From assembly GCA_021157815.1 (NCBI GenBank), contig JAGGVT010000095.1:1-5808 (forward strand): a DNA stretch of 5,808 bases, in the 5' to 3' direction. Each line of letters starts with the position of its first letter. Within the stretch, counting starts at the first letter, position 1. The DNA comes from a bacterium (GTDB lineage Bacteria; JAJVIF01; JAGGVT01). Below the pieces are notes generated by a model that was not told where the DNA came from, did not search any database, and saw only the letters and a program-made list of their open reading frames with translations. Shown piece by piece: positions 1-4,254 of the stretch. The position numbers were made by a program, and so were the translations under genes.

Positions 1-152
1 AAGCTGCTATAAACCTTGCTTACCCCTCACTAACGTTTGGGGCTCTGATTTCAATGTCCGGCTTTACAGTTCATTGCGATTTTACAGTAGTTTAAAGTAG
101 CTTTTTCAAGGATAAATAACTTAGCGCTTATGCCCCCCAATCCTCCCCAACC

Positions 153-182
153 CGTTCGGCTACGCTCAGGGCCTTCGACAAG
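153..182. repeat. Fragment of a dispersed intergenic repeat
   Basis: This stretch contains a run reading GTTCGGCTACGCTCAGG, followed by GCCTTCGACAAGC. Its reverse complement, CCTGAGCGTAGCCGAAC, resembles CCTGAGCGCAGCGAAG in the left arm of the element at 241-350. It therefore looks like a broken relative of that dispersed repeat class in opposite orientation. The rest of 1-240 shows no convincing reading frame, RNA gene or promoter. The assignment rests on partial similarity only. Confidence 0.3.
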
Positions 183-240
183 CGGAGAGGAAGCAGGGAA
201 AGTGCTTTGGAACCTCCCTCCCTCGTAAGACGATAGTTCC

Positions 241-350
241 TGTCATCCTGAGCGCAGCGAAGAATCTATAAGTTGCTGTGTTGATGATTAAACCTGATGA
301 AATTAATCCACGCTATCGAGAATAGATTCTTCACTTCGTTCAGAATGACA
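241..350. repeat. 110-bp element with degenerate 28-bp terminal inverted repeats
   Basis: The left arm (241-268, beginning TGTCATCCTGAGCGCAGCGA) and the reverse complement of the right arm (323-350, beginning TGTCATTCTGAACGAAGTGA) match at 24 of 28 positions. The interior of about 54 bp is AT-rich and has no reading frame. The arms contain the 'CTGAGCGCAGCGAAGAATCT' type of sequence that I recall as common between genes in many environmental bacterial genomes. It is probably an old non-autonomous mobile element or a dispersed palindromic repeat. It lies beyond the 3' end of the minus-strand gene at 472-756. Confidence 0.65.
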
Positions 351-420
351 AAATTTATGCATTTAATGGAGTTTTGAGATATTCTTTATTGAAATTCTGG
401 AGATATTTTTTAGGTTGTCT

Positions 421-438
421 CCCCCCGCTCGCGGGGGG
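421..438. repeat. G/C-only hairpin of dispersed-repeat type, downstream of the minus-strand gene
   Basis: Six C, GCTCGC and six G form a perfect hairpin: a 7-bp CCCCCCG/CGGGGGG stem with a CTCG loop. It is followed by ATTAA and another run of six G (443-448). It lies about 34 bp beyond the stop of the minus-strand small gene, so it could hinder transcription there. However, the minus-strand sequence after the hairpin (AGACAACCTAAAAAAT) has no U-tract, so it is not called an intrinsic terminator. The C-run, TTAAT, C-run pattern is typical of dispersed intergenic repeats. Confidence 0.5.
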
Positions 439-471
439 ATTAAGGGGGGAAATGAGAATAGCAAACTAATC

Positions 472-756
472 TTAACTCGGCGGATACACTTTCCCGATAA
501 AATAGCTGCCGTCCGGATATAGTTTCGACATCTTAAAAAATAGATCGAGCCTTTGTTTTGACTTGCCCACGATTTCATTCTCATGAACCGCGACAAAGTT
601 ATTTTGAAATTCAGGATTGCCAGTCAACTCCGGTTTCATGCGACGGAAGTTATCCCTCTCCCGCTTAAAAGCATTGATTGCCTCATGCTTATCTCGCGGA
701 GGAGCATCCTCTCCGCCTGTAGGAGTCATTGATCCGTATTTTCCCGTTCCAGTCAT
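472..756 (-). CDS. Small DUF5678-like protein
   Basis: This encodes 94 residues. The last 45 or so (about 50-91) have the look of the short DUF5678 family: FQNNFVAVHENEIVGKSKQR, a helix through KMSKLYPDGS, and a final strand FIGKVY. In that family a short beta hairpin ('y-v-A-v-..-g-e-v-v-g') leads into a helix and ends in 'f-i-g-k-v'; the function is unknown and many members are single-domain proteins under 100 residues. Residues 1-45 are charged and probably disordered or helical (KHEAINAFKRERDNFRRMKP). There is no signal peptide, membrane segment or cysteine. The ATG at 756 is preferred over the in-frame ATG at 729 because an extended -10 box lies just upstream; neither has a strong ribosome binding site. 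It diverges from ruvX. A DNA-, RNA- or toxin-related role is not supported by anything seen. Confidence 0.7.
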   Translation of the reverse strand: MTGTGKYGSMTPTGGEDAPPRDKHEAINAFKRERDNFRRMKPELTGNPEFQNNFVAVHENEIVGKSKQRLDLFFKMSKLYPDGSYFIGKVYPPS

Positions 757-765
757 ATCTTTAAT

Positions 766-774
766 ATCATACCA
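766..774 (-). promoter_or_regulatory. Extended -10 promoter of the small minus-strand gene, probably leaderless
   Basis: Read on the minus strand, positions 774-766 are TGGTATGAT, which fits the TGnTATAAT extended -10 pattern with one mismatch. The -35 region about 17 bp upstream (794-789, TTTTTA) is poor, as extended -10 promoters allow. Transcription would begin near 759-760, only 3-4 nt before the ATG at 756, leaving no room for a Shine-Dalgarno site. Confidence 0.45.
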
Positions 775-881
775 CTAAAAAGGCTATATAAAAAGGTATA
801 AAATTGAATTGTCATCCCTGATCACAATAATAATCAAATGTATCCGAACCAACTATTTATATTATCGGGCTATGCTCAACC

Positions 882-890
882 TGATATAAT
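882..890 (+). promoter_or_regulatory. Perfect extended -10 promoter of ruvX
   Basis: Positions 882-890 read TGATATAAT, an exact TGnTATAAT extended -10 element. The -35 region (862-867, TTATCG) is weak, as is usual for this promoter type. The expected start point is near 896-897. That lies downstream of the possible GTG start at 894 and 3-4 nt before the ATG at 900, so the transcript would be leaderless or nearly so. Because the upstream gene runs the other way, ruvX needs a promoter in this gap. Confidence 0.5.
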
Positions 891-899
891 TACGTGGCA

Positions 900-1292
900 A
901 TGAAAATGCTCGGACTGGATATTGGCGACAAAAAAATCGGAGTCGCGATTTGCGGTTCAGGTTTGGCTATTGCCATCCCCAAAGGAGTTATCGATTCAGG
1001 CGGTCGGGATGACAAGCTCCACGCAATCGCAAACCTGATTGAAAGCGAGGATATCGAACTTGTTGTTGTCGGCCTGCCTCTTAACATGAAAGGTGAAATC
1101 GCGCATCAGGCAAAAAAGGTGCAGGGATTTATCAGGCATTTGAAGAAAGTGATATCAATTCCTGTCGAGATGATTGATGAGCGACTGACCAGTAAAATCG
1201 CGGGCGGCGGCGATGATGACGCTCAGGCTGCCGCTTTGATTCTTCAAACTTATATCGATAAAACAAATTTTGGAATGGGAGAAGAAAAATAA
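900..1292 (+). CDS. ruvX: RuvX/YqgF family pre-16S rRNA nuclease (Holliday junction resolvase-like)
   Basis: The product is 130 residues from ATG 900, close to the usual 135-150. It has the RNase H-like fold signature in order: strand with the first catalytic aspartate in MLGLDIGDKKIGVAI (D7), the VVVGLPLNMKGE motif (about 55-66), the IDERLTS motif (92-98, D93/E94) and the late acidic-helix motif DDAQAAALILQ with D107. YqgF/RuvX proteins are cytoplasmic nucleases that mature the 5' end of 16S rRNA and were first annotated as putative Holliday junction resolvases. A GTG at 894 would add two residues (M-A), but it would lie upstream of the predicted transcription start, so 900 is preferred. A third in-frame ATG at 906 is also possible. 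No Shine-Dalgarno site is seen. The stop overlaps a possible unusual start of the next gene, so the two are probably co-transcribed. Confidence 0.93.
   Translation: MKMLGLDIGDKKIGVAICGSGLAIAIPKGVIDSGGRDDKLHAIANLIESEDIELVVVGLPLNMKGEIAHQAKKVQGFIRHLKKVISIPVEMIDERLTSKIAGGGDDDAQAAALILQTYIDKTNFGMGEEK
1277..1282 (+). promoter_or_regulatory. Shine-Dalgarno-like GGGAGA near the end of ruvX
   Basis: GGGAGA lies within the last codons of ruvX, correctly placed for a start near 1289-1292. In the frame of the downstream PLC-like gene those codons are ATA (1289) and ATC (1292), not a standard start. The TTG at 1319 is 36 bases away and has no such site of its own. This makes the true start of the next gene uncertain. 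Confidence 0.35.
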
Positions 1293-1318
1293 TCGCCAGC
1301 ATAAAAAAGCAAGTTCGC

Positions 1319-2629
1319 TTGTTATTAAAACTGCTGCCATCGCTGCTGCTGTATCCAATCCTGCCGCTTTTGGACTGGGGACCAATCACACACGCGTATA
1401 TCAACGAAAAGGTTTTAAAACATCTTCGGGATATGTCCGGCCCCGATGATGCCACCGCCAGAAAAGCGCTTGAACAGGACAATGCGGAGGAGTATTTTAT
1501 CCAGACCGCCGGATATCCCGACATTATAAAAACAAAGGGATTTCTCAAAGGCGATGCCTCCTACGATTACGCTCACAACCCGATTCCCAACCGCTACTAT
1601 GGCCAGCCGAAATTTGCTCATGAGATATTTGAACATTCAATCAAATCCGGCGACCTCGAATTAACCACTCTCGCATTGAGCTGGAGAACTCACCAGATTT
1701 GCGATGTTTTCGCTCATCACGCGCCCATTGATGAATTCTGGGGATACGCAAATCGTGAAACTTTCTTCGGCGCATTCTGGCATGAGGTGCTGGACCATTT
1801 CGGCGAGGAAAATGTAGGCGAACTGCCCGGCGCGTTCTATCGCGCTGACCACTGGATATGCGAACTTATAATTGACCTTTTTTGTTATCTCGAAAAAGGA
1901 AGGGACTGGGGATACACTTTTTTGCGCGACGCCCCTCTCAAACCGCTTGCGATACTGCCCGGCATAAGCCGTGATTTTATCAATAAATACGCAGATACAT
2001 TCCGCCATGAATATAAAAAAATCGAACCGATTGAATACAAGCAGGTGCTTCGCGGAAAACTGTTCAGCGATGTCCTTAATAACGCGACCTTGAGATATTG
2101 CGATTCGCTTGTAAAAAAACGATCCGGCAAAACTCTGATGAACATGATTAACAATCATGCGAAATTCGATGGATTAAAAGGCATGCTGGACAAAGTGGCA
2201 TACATTACTGCCAAAGCGCTGATGAATCCAACGGCGCCATGGGCAGCGCCAAAAATCGTTCAGGATCTTTTCCTTTCGGATAACGCCTCTTACGATGATA
2301 CTTTCCCGGGCATCCTGGAATCCGCTGATTATGACAACTACTACTCGGAGCATATAGAAAAGGAATGCCAGAGATACACGCCAAAACGCAACGGTATTGT
2401 AAAACTGGTTCTGGAGCGTATGCCAATCACTCCAATCAGATGGTTTGTAAAACACACTCCGCTGGTTACAGGCGGCAATGCTGTCAATCGATACCTGTTG
2501 CCAAACACTCATGATTCATACTCACTCAGCCTTAGATTTTCATACAACCTGCGTGAGCGTAATGAAGAGGATTTCATGGTGATACTCCGTCGCTCGCTGG
2601 AAGAAGCGGATATCATCGCCAAATCGTAG
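1319..2629 (+). CDS. Zinc-dependent phospholipase C-like secreted or membrane-anchored protein
   Basis: The protein is 436 residues from TTG 1319. A hydrophobic N-terminal segment (residues 1-18, LLKLLPSLLLYPILPLL) resembles a signal peptide and ends just before D19-W20. Residues 20-165 carry the pattern of the zinc-dependent phospholipase C family (Pfam PF00882): W20, THAYI with H25, GYPDI with D68, YDYAH with H86, THQICDVFAHH with H125, D129 and H133/H134, and WHEVLDH with H155 and D159. The H-x3-D and H-x3-D/E spacing matches the three-zinc site of Bacillus cereus PLC (H118/D122 and H142/E146). Such enzymes cleave phospholipids to diacylglycerol and a phosphorylated head group outside the cytoplasm; many environmental relatives are uncharacterised. 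Residues about 190-436 are not recognised. Start is uncertain: an upstream extension from ATA 1289 would add KKQVR before the hydrophobic stretch and has a better ribosome binding site. It lies 26 bp after ruvX and 78 bp before cdsA. Confidence 0.8.
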   Translation: MLLKLLPSLLLYPILPLLDWGPITHAYINEKVLKHLRDMSGPDDATARKALEQDNAEEYFIQTAGYPDIIKTKGFLKGDASYDYAHNPIPNRYYGQPKFAHEIFEHSIKSGDLELTTLALSWRTHQICDVFAHHAPIDEFWGYANRETFFGAFWHEVLDHFGEENVGELPGAFYRADHWICELIIDLFCYLEKGRDWGYTFLRDAPLKPLAILPGISRDFINKYADTFRHEYKKIEPIEYKQVLRGKLFSDVLNNATLRYCDSLVKKRSGKTLMNMINNHAKFDGLKGMLDKVAYITAKALMNPTAPWAAPKIVQDLFLSDNASYDDTFPGILESADYDNYYSEHIEKECQRYTPKRNGIVKLVLERMPITPIRWFVKHTPLVTGGNAVNRYLLPNTHDSYSLSLRFSYNLRERNEEDFMVILRRSLEEADIIAKS

Positions 2630-2643
2630 AATGAAATCCGATT

Positions 2644-2669
2644 TGGAATTCCCGTACTGGAATCCGTAC
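2644..2669 (+). repeat. Short imperfect tandem duplication
   Basis: TGGAATTCCCGTAC (2644-2657) is followed at once by TGGAATCCGTAC (2658-2669), the same unit less two bases. It lies in the 78-bp gap between the PLC-like gene and cdsA. It is probably a slippage product; no regulatory role can be shown. No clear promoter or terminator was found in this gap. Confidence 0.45.
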
Positions 2670-2707
2670 GCTGAAATGTGTAAACTTGCGATGAACATTC
2701 GCCAATC

Positions 2708-3667
2708 ATGATGAAGCAACGTATAAAATATGGATACCCTCTCGGTACAATTGCAATAGCGATTCTGGCGTATGGCAATACGCTGCTGTTCATCAGCTTG
2801 TGTATTTTTGCAACCTATTTGTTAATCGAATTCTATCAGTTGACAGGCCTGCGTTCAGATCGCCGATTATTCCCCATGAGACGATGGGGATATATCCTCG
2901 GATTGATTATCCTGTCTCTTGTATATTTAAATCTGACAAATTATTTCGATTTCGCAATCGCGTTTTTCATTGTGGGCGCGATGATTTACCGCATGGCGAA
3001 TTTCCATTCTCGAAGCGATGCTTTCCTGCATGATCTGGCTGTTTCAATTCTTGGTGGAATCTATATTGGAGGATTTTTGTCTTATTTTCTCAGGCTCAGA
3101 ATTCTCGGCATCGCGCTCAAGAACGCTGATATTATTCCCACAGGCAGCGGATGGCTTGCGACTATCCCGCTTTTGGGCAATGTCCTCGAAAACGCCGGAT
3201 GGACATCCGGTCTCGGACAGGCTATGGCAATGGGTCCCAACTGGCTTGTGCTTCTGCCAATCCTGGGAAGCTGGGGGTATGATTTCTCCGCAATATTCAC
3301 CGGCGTCCTTCTGGGAAAAACTCCACTTGCGCCAGCGATAAGCCCGAAGAAAACAATAGAGGGAATGGCGGGCGGAGTAATCGGCTGCGGAGTATCAATT
3401 GTAGTTCTCTCAATAATAATCGGGATTTCGTCGAAGTATTATCTTTTTCTTTTCGTGATAGGACTTGTCATGGGGACATTTTCACAGCTGGGCGATTTGT
3501 GTGTCTCCTCAATCAAGCGCGAGGCTGGAGTCAAGGATTCATACCATCGAATAATCCCCGGGCACGGCGGATTGCTGGATAAATGCGATGGCCTGCTGTT
3601 TGTCCTGCCGGTTTGCTACTATTTAATTTATTTTGCGATGATGATAGCCGGGATTCCGACGAGTTAG
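2708..3667 (+). CDS. cdsA: Phosphatidate cytidylyltransferase (CDP-diacylglycerol synthase)
   Basis: CdsA is an integral membrane enzyme that joins CTP and phosphatidate to give CDP-diacylglycerol and pyrophosphate, the branch point for most phospholipids. The 319 residues contain many hydrophobic segments (about 11-41, 60-75, 82-95, 110-128, 178-190, 222-240, 243-258, 296-314). The catalytic half is clear: GSWGYDFSAIFTG with D192, SPKKTIEG (212-219), then QLGDL and SSIKR (267-271), VKDS (275-278) and PGHGGLLDKCD (284-294). Two departures stand out: the final D-R-x-D of the family signature reads D-K-C-D, and one extra residue separates KDS from PGHGG. It is also longer than the usual 260-290 residues, mainly through a stretch at about 131-180. 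Upstream in-frame sequence reaches a stop at 2681 with no other start, so ATG 2708 (or 2711) is fixed; no ribosome binding site is visible. Probably in an operon with the two genes before it. Confidence 0.9.
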   Translation: MMKQRIKYGYPLGTIAIAILAYGNTLLFISLCIFATYLLIEFYQLTGLRSDRRLFPMRRWGYILGLIILSLVYLNLTNYFDFAIAFFIVGAMIYRMANFHSRSDAFLHDLAVSILGGIYIGGFLSYFLRLRILGIALKNADIIPTGSGWLATIPLLGNVLENAGWTSGLGQAMAMGPNWLVLLPILGSWGYDFSAIFTGVLLGKTPLAPAISPKKTIEGMAGGVIGCGVSIVVLSIIIGISSKYYLFLFVIGLVMGTFSQLGDLCVSSIKREAGVKDSYHRIIPGHGGLLDKCDGLLFVLPVCYYLIYFAMMIAGIPTS

Positions 3668-3835
3668 CGGCAATTGGAAATTATTGGAAATGGAATATCC
3701 ATATATTATCCGAGCCTCGAACGTGAGAGAGTGTCGGAGAGCCAAGGAATTTTATTTGTAGAGGATAAAGATAAAATTGGCCACTGAAATCATTATTCGT
3801 CAATTAACCCGTCATTCCGGCGAAACAAAGTTTCC

Positions 3836-3862
3836 GTCATTCCCGCGAAAGCGGGAATCCAT
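3836..3862 (-). repeat. Intact palindromic unit (ATTCCCGC-GAAA-GCGGGAAT)
   Basis: An 8-bp perfect stem (3839-3846 with 3851-3858) encloses the 4-nt loop GAAA, and the unit is flanked by GTC on one side and CCAT on the other. It is an uninterrupted copy of the unit split at 3899-4060, in opposite orientation. A decayed further copy, beginning GTCATTCCGGCGAAA, is visible at 3811-3825. The hairpin resembles short palindromes found scattered between genes in many bacteria, such as the ATTCCC/GGGAAT repeats of Neisseria. The preceding stretch 3668-3810 shows no gene or terminator, only a short ATTGGAAAT direct repeat at 3673-3691. Confidence 0.75.
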
Positions 3863-3898
3863 TTAAAATGAGAGATGCCAACTCACAATAAAAGAAAA

Positions 3899-4060
3899 AT
3901 GGATTCCCGCTTTCGGGGCTGTTGAAAAAGGGCTGAATGTAGGGGGTAGGTTTCTGTGCCTACCCTAAATATTGGCATAAATACAGGGCAACCACGTAGA
4001 GTTGCCCCTACGGTCTGGGATATAATAAGCTTTTTCAACAGCCCCTTTCGCGGGAATGAC
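3899..4060 (+). repeat. Palindromic unit interrupted by a 131-bp insertion
   Basis: The left half, ATGGATTCCCGC then TTTC (3899-3914), and the right half, TTTC then GCGGGAATGAC (4046-4060), rejoin into a perfect copy of the unit seen at 3836-3862 if the insertion and one TTTC are removed. With that unit it forms a head-to-head pair with a spacer of about 36 bp, an arrangement like a bacterial interspersed mosaic element. Confidence 0.75.
3915..4045. mobile_element. MITE-like element, copy 1
   Basis: This 131-bp element has perfect 16-bp terminal inverted repeats: GGGGCTGTTGAAAAAG (3915-3930) and CTTTTTCAACAGCCCC (4030-4045). It is bounded by a 4-bp direct duplication TTTC (3911-3914, 4046-4049). 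Inside are two 7-bp hairpins with 8-nt loops: GGGTAGG/CCTACCC (3944-3965) and GGGCAAC/GTTGCCC (3986-4007). There is no transposase; the only open frame is a roughly 69-codon minus-strand run reading through the repeat, which I regard as non-coding. It is therefore a non-autonomous element moved by a transposase elsewhere. Ends beginning GGGGCTGTTG may point to an IS family, but I cannot name it safely. A TATAAT at 4021-4026 lacks a proper -35. Confidence 0.8.
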
Positions 4061-4183
4061 AGAGTATTATTCTCAGTCTGGCTTAAAAACAATTAAATGG
4101 TGTCAGTCGTCAATTATTACGGCTTTCTCGACAGGCTTGTTAGTGAGAGATGGGTTTGACAGTAGATGAGATTAAATATTTCC

Positions 4184-4197
4184 TTGCATTAATGCAA
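4184..4197. promoter_or_regulatory. 14-bp perfect palindrome, possible operator for the DUF362 gene
   Basis: TTGCATTAATGCAA is a perfect dyad centred about 35-36 bp before the transcription start predicted from the TATAAT at 4214-4219, so it covers the -35 position. This placement suits a dimeric regulator, either an activator contacting polymerase or a repressor. The regulator is not identifiable from the window. Confidence 0.4.
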
Positions 4198-4213
4198 TTT
4201 ATTTTTGAGAATG

Positions 4214-4219
4214 TATAAT
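4214..4219 (+). promoter_or_regulatory. -10 box (TATAAT) upstream of the DUF362 gene
   Basis: This is a perfect TATAAT preceded directly by TG, with an expected start near 4226 and a 5' leader of about 29 nt that includes the ribosome binding site. No good -35 lies 16-18 bp upstream (4191-4196 is AATGCA), which may mean that the promoter relies on the palindrome just there. A perfect TTGACA at 4156-4161 is too far upstream to pair with it. Confidence 0.45.
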
Positions 4220-4244
4220 ATTGATGACTTACATTAAAAGCATC

Positions 4245-4249
4245 GAGGT
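4245..4249 (+). promoter_or_regulatory. Ribosome binding site GAGGT of the DUF362 gene
   Basis: GAGGT ends 5 nt before the ATG at 4255. It is the only clear Shine-Dalgarno site directly in front of a standard start codon in this window, and it fixes the start of the DUF362 gene. Confidence 0.7.
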
Positions 4250-4254
4250 AAATA

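Noticed and set aside
421-438. Intrinsic terminator for the minus-strand gene
   Set aside because: The hairpin is strong but no U-tract follows it on the minus strand, and the form is typical of dispersed repeats.
363-596. Minus-strand 77-codon frame overlapping the small DUF5678-like gene
   Set aside because: It overlaps a better supported gene in another frame and runs through the G/C hairpin repeat, with low-complexity content.
1661-2158. Minus-strand 165-codon frame inside the PLC-like gene
   Set aside because: It is antisense to a gene with clear family motifs and resembles no family I know.
3673-3691. ATTGGAAAT direct repeat after cdsA as a regulator site
   Set aside because: Two 9-bp copies lie downstream of cdsA with no promoter or gene close by, so a role cannot be supported.
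3883-4092. Minus-strand open frame of 69 codons over MITE copy 1
   Set aside because: It shares a core of about 40 residues with the frame over copy 2 (5394-5606), but only because both read through the same non-coding repeat, including its terminal inverted repeats. There is no ribosome binding site, and the ends differ as the flanking DNA differs.
4156-4161. Perfect TTGACA as a -35 box
   Set aside because: No -10-like hexamer lies 16-18 bp downstream (4179-4184 is TTTCCT), and it is over 50 bp from the TATAAT at 4214.
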